44,834 bases of DNA from DASPKO01 sp035628055 (GCA_035628055.1 DASPKO010000156.1:1-44834); one strand, 5' to 3'; positions 7,663-16,770 are shown, counted from the stretch's first letter. Numbers and translations: made by a program. Notes: a model not told the origin generated them from the letters alone.

Positions 7663-9222
7663 TTAGCGGGGTTCGCCGGGAGCACCGGGAGTCCGGCCCG
7701 ACGCGGTCGGTGCGCGCGGGCACGGCGCGGGTGCGCCGGGGAGGGGTAGGGCCGGGCGGGCGTGGGACGCTTCGTCGTGCGCCGCCGCGGGCGCGCGTCG
7801 CCAGAGGGCCGCAAGGCCGGCCGGGGCCAGATACATCATGATCCAGGAGGGCAGGCCGTAGCGGTCGTAGATGAGGAGCATGGCGACGTGCACGCCGATG
7901 AGGGCGACGGGCACGGCGAAGAGGAGCGCCAGGTCGAACCGCCGCCGGAGGAGCGCCAGCCCGATGACGCCCAGGGTGAGGAGGCAGAGCGGGACCTGGG
8001 GGATGCCGCGGAAGCGCTGGCGGCCGAGCCAGCCGAAGAGCCGGGCGGGGGGGCCGCCGTCGTTCCACATCTGGTACGGGACCATGGAGGGGTCGCGGGA
8101 GTCGGTGAAGAAGTTGGGCGGGGCGTCGGGGTTGGGGGGCGGATCGGCACGGCCCAGGCCGCGCATCAGCCACGCGGTCTCGCTGTACCCGTTCCAGCCG
8201 GCGGAAGGGAAACAGTTGAGCTGCCAGAGCGTCACCCAGGCGGCGGTGCGGAGGTAGTGCCTGGTGCGGGAGCGCACGCTGTGCCGGCACCAGCGGGCGA
8301 TTTCGTCGGCGGCTTCGGGCGAGTCCGGGAGGCCGACCGCGCGGAGGAAGACGAAGCGGCTGGTCTCGGTGGGCGGCGTCTGCTTGAAGAGGGCGTAGGC
8401 GGCCGCGGTCTGCGGGCGGAGCGGGAAGGCCTCGTCGAGCATGCCGGCGCGCTCGAAGCCCACGAAGAGGATCATCTCGGTGCCGTTGGCCAGGCCCACG
8501 ATCCCGCGGCGCGCGTTGTGGACCAGCCAGGGCCCCAGGAGCAGCGCCAGGCCCAGGGCCAGCCCGGTCGCCACCGGGGCGGCGGCGCGGGCACGGGCTC
8601 GCAGGGCGGGACCTGCCGCGCCGCGGGCCCCGTGGCGCCAGGCGTCGAGCAGGGCCGCGGCCCCCACGAGGGGGACGGCGATCTGCATGGCGGGGCGGAC
8701 GAGACAGGCGGCCGCGAGCACCGCGCCCAGCAGCAGCCCGCCCGCGAGGCCACGCGACCATCGCAGCATGACCACCGCGAGCGCGAGCACGCTGAGGAAC
8801 GTGGCGGGCGCCTCGCTGAGAGCGCAGCACTCCAGGGTGAGCATCCAGGGGTCAAGGGCGAGCGCAAGCCCGACGCCGAGTGCCAGCAGGGGCCCGGCGA
8901 CTCGCGCGGTGACGAGCGCCCCCAGGGCGACGACCCCGACGCCCAGCAGGTGCTGGGCGAGCACGATGGCGGTCGGGGTCTGACCGGCCAGCGCCACCAC
9001 CGCGGAGAGGAAGAGGGGATAGCCCGGGGTGCGGACTCCGGGGAAGTCGGGCCACTGGCCCGCGGCGAGCTGGGCGGCCCAGAGCAGGTAGTCGCCGCTG
9101 TCGGTGGTCATCGTGAGCGGGATGGTGCCGGTGAGGTAGAGGCGGACGAGCATGGCGACCGCGACGGGCACGAGCAGGGCGTGCCGAGGGCCAAGACGGG
9201 GTGCCGGGCGCGGGTCAGGCAT
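7663..9222 (-). CDS. Multi-span GT39/ArnT-like glycosyltransferase, paralogue 1 (519 aa)
   Basis: This is an integral membrane protein with about ten hydrophobic helices. The first external loop carries TTDSGDYLLWAAQL and then VRTPGYPLFLS. In the GT39/ArnT/PMT superfamily the acidic residue of this loop is catalytic, and sugars are moved from polyprenyl-phosphate donors at the outer face of the membrane. CCALSEAPATF and CLVRPAMQIAVP are also present in the neighbouring gene in near-identical form. The start ATG at 9222 lies inside the end of that neighbour (8-base ATG...TGA overlap), which indicates translational coupling. The acceptor is unknown. Confidence 0.85.
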   Translation of the reverse strand: MPDPRPAPRLGPRHALLVPVAVAMLVRLYLTGTIPLTMTTDSGDYLLWAAQLAAGQWPDFPGVRTPGYPLFLSAVVALAGQTPTAIVLAQHLLGVGVVALGALVTARVAGPLLALGVGLALALDPWMLTLECCALSEAPATFLSVLALAVVMLRWSRGLAGGLLLGAVLAAACLVRPAMQIAVPLVGAAALLDAWRHGARGAAGPALRARARAAAPVATGLALGLALLLGPWLVHNARRGIVGLANGTEMILFVGFERAGMLDEAFPLRPQTAAAYALFKQTPPTETSRFVFLRAVGLPDSPEAADEIARWCRHSVRSRTRHYLRTAAWVTLWQLNCFPSAGWNGYSETAWLMRGLGRADPPPNPDAPPNFFTDSRDPSMVPYQMWNDGGPPARLFGWLGRQRFRGIPQVPLCLLTLGVIGLALLRRRFDLALLFAVPVALIGVHVAMLLIYDRYGLPSWIMMYLAPAGLAALWRRAPAAAHDEASHARPALPLPGAPAPCPRAPTASGRTPGAPGEPR

Positions 9223-10687
9223 GGATGGCTTCGAGGGTGTGGGGCGCCGGCGGATTTGAGGGCGAGGAGACGGGCTCGGGTCCAACGCCCCCGGGGCGGG
9301 CGCGCGGGATCCAGAGCAGGGCCGGGGCGGCGTAGAGCACGATCCAGGCCGGAAGGCTGTAGCGGCTGTAGGGCTGGACCATCAGCGCGTGGATGCCGAT
9401 CAGCGCGCCCACGCCCGCGAGGATGAGCGCCAGGCCGAAGCGGCGGCGGGCCAGCAGCACGACTCCGGCCGCCACGGCGAGGCCGAAGAGCGGCGCCTGG
9501 GGGAAACCCGGCACGTAGCGCACCCGGAGCCAGGCGAAGAAGCGCCCCGGCGGCCCGCTCTCCCCGTGCATCATCAGCGGGCGGAGGCGCTCGGGATTGA
9601 CGGTGACCTGGAGGTTGGGAGCGACCTGGCCCCACTGGGTGCCATCGGCCCCGACCCGGCCGACGTAGCCCGCCGACTCGTTGTACGTGTGCCCGGACCA
9701 CACCGGGAAGATGTTGAGCTGCCAGAGGAGGGCCTTGCCGACCCCCGCGGCGTAGTCGGCGGGGCGCTGGGCGATGCTGGCGCGGACCCAGCGGGCCAGC
9801 AGCCGGCGGCGCTCGGCGTCGTGCCAGCCGTTGATCTGGGCGAGGAAGGCGTGCACGCTCAGCGTTCCCTCGCGCAGGCGGGCGTGGGCGTCGCGCACAT
9901 CCGGGGGGAGCTCGAGCTCCTCGGTGAGCAGTCCGGCCCAGGCCATGCCGCTCCAGAAGCCGACCTCGGTCCCGCGCGCGAAGCCCTCGACGCCGCGCCG
10001 CGCGTTGTAGCGGAGCCAGGGGCCGGTGGTCACGGCAAAGGCGAGCACCAGGGCGAGCGCGGGCGCGACCGCGGCGCGGACGCCGCGCGTGCCGGGTTCA
10101 CGGGAGCTGTGGAGGAGCCATCCGAGCGCCAGGAAGGGGACGGCGATCTGGAAGCTGGGCCGGACCAGGCAGGTCAGGCCCAGGACGATGCCGAGCAGCC
10201 CCCCCCACGCCCAGCGCGGTCGCGTGCCAAGGCAGGCGATCGCGAAGGCGGCCGCCATGCCCAGCACCGAGAGCGCCTCGGTGAGCAGATAGCACTCGAA
10301 GCCGATGAGCCAGGGGTCGAGCGCGGCGAGGGTGCCCAGGGCGGCGCCGATCCGGGGTCCCGCCAGGCGGATCGCGACCAGACCGACCAGGAAGGTGGCG
10401 AGCCAGCCGGCCAGGTGCTGGGCCAGGAGAATGCCAACCGGCCCGTCGCCGAAGGCGATGAGGCAGCCCGCCAGGAAGACGGGGTATCCGGGAGTCCGGA
10501 GGGGGTTGATCTCCATGGGCTGGCCCTGCACGAGGAGCTGGGCCCAGTGGAGATATCCGCTCCCGTCATCGGTGATGACCAGGGGGAGGGCGGCCAGGCC
10601 CCAGAGCCGGATCGCAGCCCCGACCAGGGCGATCAGGTAGACCGCGCGGCGGGCCGATAAGCGCTGGGGCGTGGGTGCGGGCGTCAT
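9215..10687 (-). CDS. Multi-span GT39/ArnT-like glycosyltransferase, paralogue 2 (490 aa)
   Basis: It has the same architecture as the gene at 7663-9222: ITDDGSGYLHWAQLL and LRTPGYPVFLAG in the first outer loop, CYLLTEALSVLG, then CLVRPSFQIAVPFLALG. The C-terminal domain contains GKALLWQLNIFPVW and YSRYSLPAWIVLYAAPAL. The two genes are clearly a tandem duplication that has diverged. Both keep the acidic outer-loop motif, so both are probably active, perhaps on different donors or acceptors. This is the first gene of the minus-strand run. A promoter-like CTGACG-17-TATACT lies 24 bases upstream. Confidence 0.85.
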   Translation of the reverse strand: MTPAPTPQRLSARRAVYLIALVGAAIRLWGLAALPLVITDDGSGYLHWAQLLVQGQPMEINPLRTPGYPVFLAGCLIAFGDGPVGILLAQHLAGWLATFLVGLVAIRLAGPRIGAALGTLAALDPWLIGFECYLLTEALSVLGMAAAFAIACLGTRPRWAWGGLLGIVLGLTCLVRPSFQIAVPFLALGWLLHSSREPGTRGVRAAVAPALALVLAFAVTTGPWLRYNARRGVEGFARGTEVGFWSGMAWAGLLTEELELPPDVRDAHARLREGTLSVHAFLAQINGWHDAERRRLLARWVRASIAQRPADYAAGVGKALLWQLNIFPVWSGHTYNESAGYVGRVGADGTQWGQVAPNLQVTVNPERLRPLMMHGESGPPGRFFAWLRVRYVPGFPQAPLFGLAVAAGVVLLARRRFGLALILAGVGALIGIHALMVQPYSRYSLPAWIVLYAAPALLWIPRARPGGVGPEPVSSPSNPPAPHTLEAIHA

Positions 10688-10710
10688 GCGGAGCGAGGGC
10701 GGGCGGGCGG

Positions 10711-10739
10711 AGTATAAAAGCCGGGCCCGAGCGCGTCAG
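10711..10739 (-). promoter_or_regulatory. Promoter of the glycosyltransferase operon (minus strand)
   Basis: On the minus strand CTGACG (10739-10734) and TATACT (10716-10711) are spaced by 17 bases. The -10 lies 24 bases before the start codon at 10687, so the leader would be very short. Confidence 0.45.
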
Positions 10740-10831
10740 TTTGCCGACGGCCCGGGGAACCCTGCCGCGGGTGAGGCGGTACTAGGATGAGGGGTCGCTG
10801 ACGGAAGCGACGCGCGAGCCCGAGGCAACCC

Positions 10832-11266
10832 ATGACCAATCGCGGAAGCAGCCTGATGCGCCTGACGCTGGCCGTGCTGGCCGCGGTCTGGCTGCCCCTG
10901 TGCTGCTGCCAGGCGGGGATGCTGGTCGGCTGGACGGGCACGCTCGTGCGGGGCGAGGAAGCCGCGCATGCCTGCTGCGGCTGCGAGGGCGCGGAGGGCC
11001 GGTCTCCCGGGGCGCCGGCGCCGGAGCGGGACGATTGCCCGGACTGTGCCGAGTCACGTTCCCGGACGGCCACGCTCGGGGAGCGGTGGGCGCCGCAGAC
11101 CGACGACATCGGCGTGCCTGCGCCGCTGCCGGCGCGACCGACCGCGTGGGTGCTCGAGCAGGTACCTGCCGGCCCGGGCACGGCCCGGAGCGGGGACGGG
11201 TTCGAGCGCGCCGCGGCGGGGGTCTGCTGGTCGCTCGTGCGCCAGCGGTGCGCGCTCATTATCTGA
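10832..11266 (+). CDS. Cys-rich exported protein, first gene of the ABC exporter operon (144 aa)
   Basis: The N-terminus is an export signal with a hydrophobic core and a CCC cluster near its end. The mature part has a second cluster, CCGCEG, and then CPDC. These clusters resemble metal- or thiol-handling proteins. I do not recognise the family, and binding is only an inference. Two starts are possible: ATG 10832 (weak ribosome binding site) or ATG 10856, which places the signal sequence at the very N-terminus. The gene is followed at 137 bases by the membrane-fusion protein and runs the same way, so it is probably part of that operon. Confidence 0.65.
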   Translation: MTNRGSSLMRLTLAVLAAVWLPLCCCQAGMLVGWTGTLVRGEEAAHACCGCEGAEGRSPGAPAPERDDCPDCAESRSRTATLGERWAPQTDDIGVPAPLPARPTAWVLEQVPAGPGTARSGDGFERAAAGVCWSLVRQRCALII

Positions 11267-11293
11267 ATCATCGGTGCGTGTGACGGCCGCGGC

Positions 11294-11311
11294 CGCGAGC
11301 GATCGCTCGCG
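11294..11311. repeat. 18-bp perfect palindrome
   Basis: CGCGAGCGATCGCTCGCG is a perfect inverted repeat with no spacer, and it contains GCGATCGC at its centre. It lies between the Cys-rich gene and the membrane-fusion gene, about 95 bases before the latter's start. It could be an operator for a dimeric regulator or form a hairpin in the transcript. No T tract follows. Confidence 0.6.
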
Positions 11312-11403
11312 CGCACGTGGCGCTCTTTGGCGCGGGCCGCCGAGGGTGCGTTGACACCACGGCGGTTGGGCCCGGATTCTCGACGGCACCGGAGCGCGAT
11401 GAC

Positions 11404-13041
11404 ATGGCGGACCTGACAGACTTTCTGGGCCGGCGGCACGCCCACCCGAGCGGGAGCATCGGCACGGGCGCGACGCCCGTGGTGGCGCCAGCGGTTCCCA
11501 TGCCGGGCCGGCGCTGGCAGACGCGGGTGCTGGTTCCGGCGCTGCTGGTGCTCGGGCTGGCGGCGCTGCTGGCGATCGCGGGGCGGAGCGCGCTGACCCC
11601 GGCGCTTGCGGTGCGCGTGCTGCCGGTGATCGTGAAGGCGGACGGGAGCGCGGGCGGCACGGACGGGGGCGGCGCCGGGGCCGGGGAGCTGGTCTCGCAG
11701 GCCGCCGGATGGATCGAGGCGGACCCGTACGCGGTGAGCGTGCCCGCCCTCTCCGAGGGCGTGGTGCGTGAGGTGCTGGTGCTCGAGGGGGATGCGGTCG
11801 AGGCGGGCGACGTGGTGGCACGGCTCATCGACGAGGACGCGCGGATCGCGCTGGGCGGCGCCGAGGCGGAGCTCGCGGAGGCCGAGGCCGAGCTGCAGAG
11901 CGCGCGCGCGGAGCTGGCGGCGGCCCAGACCCGCTGGGACAACCCGGTCGACCGCGAGGGGCTCGTGGCCGGGACGCGGGCGATGCTGGACGAGGCGCGG
12001 GCGGAGCTGGCCCAGCTCCCGGCGATGATCGGCGAGCGCGCGGCGCGGGCGGGGGAGATGCGCGACGAGCTGGAGCGCAAGGAGCGGCTGGCGGAGATCC
12101 GGGGCGTGGCCGCGGGCGAGCTGGCGCGTCTGCGCCTGCGCCTCGAGGCCGAGGAGGCCGGCCTCGAGGCGGCGCGGAAGAACGAGGGCGTGCTCCGGGC
12201 GAAGGTGGCGCAGCGCGAGGCGGAGCTGCGGGCAGCAACCGAGGAGCTCCGCCTGCGCGTGGACGAGGCGCGGATGCTGGCGCTGGCGCGGGCGGGCGTG
12301 TCCCTGGCCGAGGCCCGGGTCGGTCGGGCCCGGTGGGCGCGCGACGAGGCGGCGCTGCGGCTGGCGCGAACGGAGGTGGTCGCGCCGGTCGCGGGGGTGG
12401 TGCTGGAGCGGATCGCCGAGCCGGGGTCCCGCGTGATGCTGGGGGGCGAGGGGGGCGGCGGCGCGATCCTGCGGCTCTTCGACCCGGGCAAGCTGCAGGT
12501 GCGGGCTGACGTGCCGCTGGCCGAGGCGTCGGGGGTGGGACCGGGGCAGCGGGCGGAGGTCGTCGTCGACGCCCTGCCCGAGCGCGTCTTCGAGGGCGTG
12601 GTCACCCGGGTGGTGGGGCAGGCGAACATCCAGAAGAACACGCTGCAGGTGAAGGTGGCGCTGCGCGACCCGGCGCCGCAGCTCCGCCCCGAGATGCTGG
12701 CGCGGGTGCGGCTCTTCGGGCGCGGGCCCGAGGGCGGCGCGGCCGCGGCGGGGGCGGGGAGCGCGGGCCCCGAGCGCGTGCTGGCGCCCCGCGCGGGCCT
12801 GTTCGAGGTCGCCGGCGACGCGGCGCGGGCCTGGGTGGTGGACAAGGCGCGCTCGGCGGCCACGCTCCGCCAGGTGGCGCTGGCGCCGGGGGCGGGGAGC
12901 GGGAGCGGGGAGTGGGTGCGGGTCGAGTCCGGCCTGTGGCCGGGCGATCAGCTCATCGAGCCCGGCACGCCCGGGCTGAGGGAGGGCCGGCGGGTGCGCG
13001 TCGCGGGAGAGGTCCCGGGGGAGGATGACCATGGAGCGTGA
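11404..13041 (+). CDS. Membrane-fusion (HlyD/MacA-type) efflux adaptor (545 aa)
   Basis: This is the periplasmic adaptor that links an inner-membrane pump to an outer-membrane channel. One membrane anchor lies at about residues 38-63 after a short cytoplasmic segment. The lipoyl half-domain follows (AGWIEADPYAVSVPALSEGVV), then a long Ala/Glu/Arg-rich coiled coil at about residues 140-310. The second lipoyl half has APVAGVVLERIAEPGS, and the barrel regions have GQRAEVVVDALPERVFEGVV and LRPEMLARVRLFG. The coiled coil is long, as in exporters that reach a TolC partner. The ATG at 11404 is the first that gives a normal cytoplasmic N-terminus. The gene overlaps the ATPase gene by 17 bases. Confidence 0.9.
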   Translation: MADLTDFLGRRHAHPSGSIGTGATPVVAPAVPMPGRRWQTRVLVPALLVLGLAALLAIAGRSALTPALAVRVLPVIVKADGSAGGTDGGGAGAGELVSQAAGWIEADPYAVSVPALSEGVVREVLVLEGDAVEAGDVVARLIDEDARIALGGAEAELAEAEAELQSARAELAAAQTRWDNPVDREGLVAGTRAMLDEARAELAQLPAMIGERAARAGEMRDELERKERLAEIRGVAAGELARLRLRLEAEEAGLEAARKNEGVLRAKVAQREAELRAATEELRLRVDEARMLALARAGVSLAEARVGRARWARDEAALRLARTEVVAPVAGVVLERIAEPGSRVMLGGEGGGGAILRLFDPGKLQVRADVPLAEASGVGPGQRAEVVVDALPERVFEGVVTRVVGQANIQKNTLQVKVALRDPAPQLRPEMLARVRLFGRGPEGGAAAAGAGSAGPERVLAPRAGLFEVAGDAARAWVVDKARSAATLRQVALAPGAGSGSGEWVRVESGLWPGDQLIEPGTPGLREGRRVRVAGEVPGEDDHGA

Positions 13042-13765
13042 GGCGATCATCCGCTGTCGGGCGCTCACGCGCTCGTACCGCAAGGGCGAGACGGTGATCA
13101 CGCCGCTCGACGGCATGGACCTGGACGTTCCCGAGGGGGACTTTCTGGCGCTGATGGGCCCGTCGGGGAGCGGCAAGACGACGCTGCTCAACCTGGTCGC
13201 CGGGATCGATCGGCCCACGTCGGGGTCGCTGCGGATCGCGGGGGTCGAGCTCGCGGAGGTGCCGCCGGCCAAGCTGGCGGCCTTCCGGGCCGAGCACATC
13301 GGGTACATCTTCCAGCTCTACAACCTGGTGCCGGTGCTCACGGCCTATGAGAACGTCGAGCTCCCCCTGCTGCTGCGCCGCGAGCTGTCGCGCCGCGAGC
13401 GGCACGCCCGCGTGGCGGCGGCGCTTGGGCTGGTGGGGCTGGCGGACCGGCATGACCACTTCCCGCGGCAGCTCTCCGGGGGGCAGGAGCAGCGGGTGGC
13501 CATCGCCCGCGCGATCGTGCCGGACCCCAAGATCATCGTGGCCGACGAGCCCACCGGCGACCTGGACCGGGCCTCGGCCGGGGCGGTGATGGAGCTCCTG
13601 GGGCGGCTCAATCGCGAGCTGGGCAAGACCATCGTGATGGTGACGCACGACCCGCGCACCGCCGGGCACGCGCGGCGGGTGCTGCACCTGGACAAGGGGC
13701 GGCTGGTGCGCGAGGACCAGCACGACCACGAGCCGGCCCTGGCCGGAGAAGGGATGGCCCGATGA
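13025..13765 (+). CDS. ABC transporter ATP-binding protein, MacB/LolD type (246 aa)
   Basis: Walker A GPSGSGKT lies at residues 45-52, followed by the Q-loop in YIFQLYNLVPVLTAYENVELP. The signature is LSGGQEQR and Walker B is IIVADEPTGDLD, followed by the switch His in MVTHDP. The YNLVPVLTAYENVELPLLL stretch is typical of the ATPases that drive FtsX-fold permeases (MacB, LolD, FtsE) in mechanotransmission. The start at 13025 overlaps the preceding gene; an ATG two codons later would serve equally. The stop shares ATGA with the start of the next gene, indicating coupled translation. Confidence 0.95.
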   Translation: MTMEREAIIRCRALTRSYRKGETVITPLDGMDLDVPEGDFLALMGPSGSGKTTLLNLVAGIDRPTSGSLRIAGVELAEVPPAKLAAFRAEHIGYIFQLYNLVPVLTAYENVELPLLLRRELSRRERHARVAAALGLVGLADRHDHFPRQLSGGQEQRVAIARAIVPDPKIIVADEPTGDLDRASAGAVMELLGRLNRELGKTIVMVTHDPRTAGHARRVLHLDKGRLVREDQHDHEPALAGEGMAR

Positions 13766-14913
13766 TCGGCCCGAGGCACATGCCCCTGGTGCTCAAGCAG
13801 GTGTGGAGGCAGCGGACCCGGAGCCTGCTGACGGTGCTGGGCGTGGCGGTCGCGATGTTCCTGTTCGCCTCCGTGCAGGCGATGGACCGGGGCGTCACCC
13901 GCGCCACGAGCGCCACCCGGGCCGACACGGTGCTGGTGGTCTACCGGGAGAACCGGTATTGCCCCTTCTCGAGCCGCCTGCCCGAGCACTATCTCCAGCG
14001 GATCGCGCGTCTTCCCGGGGTCGCGAGCGTGGTGCCCATGAAGATCGTGGTGAACAACTGCCGGGCGAGCCTGGACGTGATCACGTTCCGGGGCGTGCCG
14101 GCCGAGGGGTTCCGCCAGTACGCCCGGGCGATGACGTTCCTGGATGGCTCGTTCGAGAAGTTCGAGGCGCGGGGCGACGCCGCGGTGATCGGGGAGGCGC
14201 TGGCGCGGCGGCGGGGTTTTCGGGTGGGTGATGGCTTCGACGCCGCGGGCATCACGGTGAACGTGGCGGGGATCATCCGCTCCGACGAGCCCCAGGACGA
14301 GAACGTGGCGTATGTGCACCTGGGGTTCCTGCAGCGGGCCAACGAGCGGAACCAGGAGGGGATCGTGACGCAGTTCAACGTGCGCGTGACCGACGCGGCG
14401 CTGCTGCCCCAGGTCGCCCGGGCCATCGACGAAGAGTTCCAGGACGACCAGGACCCGACGCACACGCGCACGGAGAAGGCCTTCGTCGAGGCCGCGGCCC
14501 GGGACGTGGTCGAGATCGTGCGCTTCACGCGGTGGCTGGGGTGGGGATGCCTCGCGGCGGTGCTGGCGCTGGTGGGCAACGCCATCGTGCTCAGCGTGCA
14601 GGACCGCGTCAAGGAGCACGCGATCATGCAGACGCTCGGCTTCGGGCGGGGTCTGCTGGCCCGGCTGATCGTGGCCGAGGGCCTGGTCCTGGGACTGATC
14701 GGCGGCAGCCTGGGAACGGCGGGCGCGTGCGCGCTGCTGTGGCTGCGGCCGGTGAGCTTCTCGACCGAGGGGATCAATCTCACGGTGTCGGCCCCGCCGG
14801 GCCTGCTGGCGGCGGGCGTCGTCGGGTCGGCGGTGCTGGGCGCGCTGGCGGGCCTGGTGCCGGCCTGGCAGGCGTCGCGTCGCGAGATCGCGGCCTGTTT
14901 CCGGGCGGTGTAG
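13762..14913 (+). CDS. FtsX/MacB-type ABC permease, first of two (383 aa)
   Basis: One N-terminal membrane helix lies at about residues 20-42, followed by a large periplasmic domain of about 210 residues. Three C-terminal helices follow (about 258-282, 305-330 and 350-372), the classic four-helix layout. The periplasmic domain contains three Cys, including the CP of YCPFSS and the NC of VVNNCRA. The ATHTRTEKAFVEAAARDVVEIV segment precedes the second helix. It overlaps the ATPase gene by four bases (ATGA). The next permease gene starts 18 bases downstream, so the pump is probably a heterodimer. Confidence 0.9.
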   Translation: MIGPRHMPLVLKQVWRQRTRSLLTVLGVAVAMFLFASVQAMDRGVTRATSATRADTVLVVYRENRYCPFSSRLPEHYLQRIARLPGVASVVPMKIVVNNCRASLDVITFRGVPAEGFRQYARAMTFLDGSFEKFEARGDAAVIGEALARRRGFRVGDGFDAAGITVNVAGIIRSDEPQDENVAYVHLGFLQRANERNQEGIVTQFNVRVTDAALLPQVARAIDEEFQDDQDPTHTRTEKAFVEAAARDVVEIVRFTRWLGWGCLAAVLALVGNAIVLSVQDRVKEHAIMQTLGFGRGLLARLIVAEGLVLGLIGGSLGTAGACALLWLRPVSFSTEGINLTVSAPPGLLAAGVVGSAVLGALAGLVPAWQASRREIAACFRAV

Positions 14914-14931
14914 GCAGGAGGTTCGGCAGAG

Positions 14932-16098
14932 ATGGTGCTGCTCCCGATCGACTACGCGGTGCGGAACCTGGGGCGCTCGCCCCTGCGCCTGTGGCTCTGG
15001 GTGTCGGGGAGCGCCCTGATGGTGCTGCTGGTGCTGGCCGCCGGGGCCTTCGTGCGCGGGATGCAGCACTCGCTGAGCGTGAGCGGCGCCAGCGACCGCG
15101 TGGTGCTGATCGGCGCCGGGAGCGAGGACTCGATCGAGCGCAGCGAGATCGCGGCCAACGTCGGGGCGCTGATCGCCGCCTCCGTGCCGGGTATCCGCAG
15201 CGTCGGGGGCGTCCCGCTCGTGTCGGCGGAGGTGCACATGGCCCTCCCGCTCAAGGCCTCGGTAGCGGCGGCGCAGGAGTCGATGGCGGTCGTGCGGGGC
15301 GTGACGAGCGCGGCCCTGCTCGTGCACACCCCGGTGCAGATCGTCGCGGGGCGGCTTCCCCGGGCCGGGGCCGACGAGCTGATGCCCGGGCGGATGGCGG
15401 CCGCCAAGCTGGGCCTGCCCGAGAGCGCCCTGGAGATCGGGCAGAGCCTGTGGATCGACGAGCGGCCCTGGGAGATCGTGGGGCGGTTCGTGGCCCCCGG
15501 GTCGGTGATGGAGAGCGAGGTGTGGACCGCGCTCACCGACCTGAAGATCGCGGCGCGGCGGGAGACGGACTCGACGGTGATCCTCGCGCTGGGGACCGCG
15601 GAGCTGGCGGACATCGACGCGTTCACGCGGCAGCGGCTGGACCTGGAGCTGGCGGCGATGCTCGAGAGCGAGTACTACGCCAAGCTGGCCCGGTTCTACG
15701 CCCCGGTGCGCGCGGTCGCCTGGGGCACCGCGGCGCTGATCGGATTGGGCGGGCTCTTCGGAGGGCTGAACATCATGTACGCGGCGTTCGCGTCGCGCAT
15801 CCGCGAGATGGCCATGCTCCGGTGCCTGGGGTACACGCGCGGGGCGATCATGCTCAGCCTGGTGCAGGAGTCGGTCATCGCCGCCGCGGCCGGCTCGCTG
15901 ATCGGGGCGGCGATCGGCCTGGGGGTGCTCGACGGCGTCGCGGTGCCGTTCTCGATGGGCGCGTTCGGACTGCGCGTGGACGCGGGCGCGCTGAGCGTGG
16001 GCCTGGGGGCCGGGCTGGGGATGGGGCTGGGCGGGGCGATCCTGCCGGCCTACAGGTCGCTGAAGGCACCGATCACCGAAGCGCTCAGGGCGGCATAG
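14932..16098 (+). CDS. FtsX/MacB-type ABC permease, second of two (388 aa)
   Basis: A strong AGGAGG site lies just upstream of the ATG at 14932. The layout matches the previous gene: N-terminal helix (LWLWVSGSALMVLLVLAAGA), periplasmic domain, and three C-terminal helices separated by SRIREMAMLRCLGYTRGAIM. That last segment is the FtsX coupling region that contacts the ATPase. The sequence has diverged from its partner and lacks the partner's periplasmic Cys residues. The two probably form one heterodimeric transporter with the ATPase at 13025. Confidence 0.9.
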   Translation: MVLLPIDYAVRNLGRSPLRLWLWVSGSALMVLLVLAAGAFVRGMQHSLSVSGASDRVVLIGAGSEDSIERSEIAANVGALIAASVPGIRSVGGVPLVSAEVHMALPLKASVAAAQESMAVVRGVTSAALLVHTPVQIVAGRLPRAGADELMPGRMAAAKLGLPESALEIGQSLWIDERPWEIVGRFVAPGSVMESEVWTALTDLKIAARRETDSTVILALGTAELADIDAFTRQRLDLELAAMLESEYYAKLARFYAPVRAVAWGTAALIGLGGLFGGLNIMYAAFASRIREMAMLRCLGYTRGAIMLSLVQESVIAAAAGSLIGAAIGLGVLDGVAVPFSMGAFGLRVDAGALSVGLGAGLGMGLGGAILPAYRSLKAPITEALRAA

Positions 16099-16161
16099 TT
16101 CCAGGCGGCGGGGCGATGACGGGCGACGTGGGACGGCGTGACAGAGCACAGCACTTCAACC

Positions 16162-16170
16162 AAAGGAGGT
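16162..16170 (+). promoter_or_regulatory. Near-perfect Shine-Dalgarno fixing the start at 16174
   Basis: AAAGGAGGT ends three bases before the ATG at 16174. It rules out the earlier in-frame GTG at 16138 as the main start and suggests high expression of the lipoprotein. Confidence 0.85.
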
Positions 16171-16173
16171 CCT

Positions 16174-16770
16174 ATGACGGTCAACCGGTTCGGTGGGATG
16201 TGCGCGGGGGCGTGCCTGGCGGGAGCGCTCCTGGGCGTGGGCGCGTGGCTCGGGGGGTGCGAGGAGAAACCCAACCCCGTCGGCGCCGAGACCTCGCGGC
16301 CGGCGGGCGCACCCGCGCCCGCGGGCGTGACCGTGCCCGCGAGCCTCTTCCTGGCGCAGGCGCCGGACGCGGCCCAGCCGGTGCGGGCCGCCAAGGCCGC
16401 CGCCAAGGCGGGCGACCGCGTCGTGCTGGTGGGCAAGATCGGCGGGACCGAGGACCCTTTCGCGCCCGAGCGGGCGATCTTCACGATCGTCGACCCGGCG
16501 ATGCCGACCTGCGCCGACAACCCGGCGGACTCGTGCAAGACGCCCTGGGACTACTGCTGTGAGGATCCCGACGACGTCGCCGCCAGCTCGGCGACGGTGC
16601 AGATCGTCGGTCCGGACGGGATGCCGCTGAAGGTGACCGCGCAGAACGCGGGCGGCCTGCGCCCGATGAGCACGGTGACGGTGGTCGGGACGGTGGCGCA
16701 GCGCGACGAACACACCCTGGTGGTGAACGCGACGGGCATCCACGTCGAGGCGCCCAAGCCGAGAGGGTGA
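16174..16770 (+). CDS. OB-fold-like lipoprotein in the exporter operon (198 aa)
   Basis: The signal sequence ends in the lipobox LGGC (Cys at about residue 29), and a Pro/Ala-rich linker follows. The globular part starts GDRVVLVGKIGG and ends TVVGTVAQRDEHTLVVNATGIHV, a beta-strand pattern like the OB fold. In the middle is a Cys-rich loop with TCADN, SCKTPWDYCCED (four Cys in all). The role is unknown. The position between the permeases and the TolC gene suggests it assists the exporter, perhaps by binding its substrate or a metal. The TolC start follows after three bases. Confidence 0.75.
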   Translation: MTVNRFGGMCAGACLAGALLGVGAWLGGCEEKPNPVGAETSRPAGAPAPAGVTVPASLFLAQAPDAAQPVRAAKAAAKAGDRVVLVGKIGGTEDPFAPERAIFTIVDPAMPTCADNPADSCKTPWDYCCEDPDDVAASSATVQIVGPDGMPLKVTAQNAGGLRPMSTVTVVGTVAQRDEHTLVVNATGIHVEAPKPRG

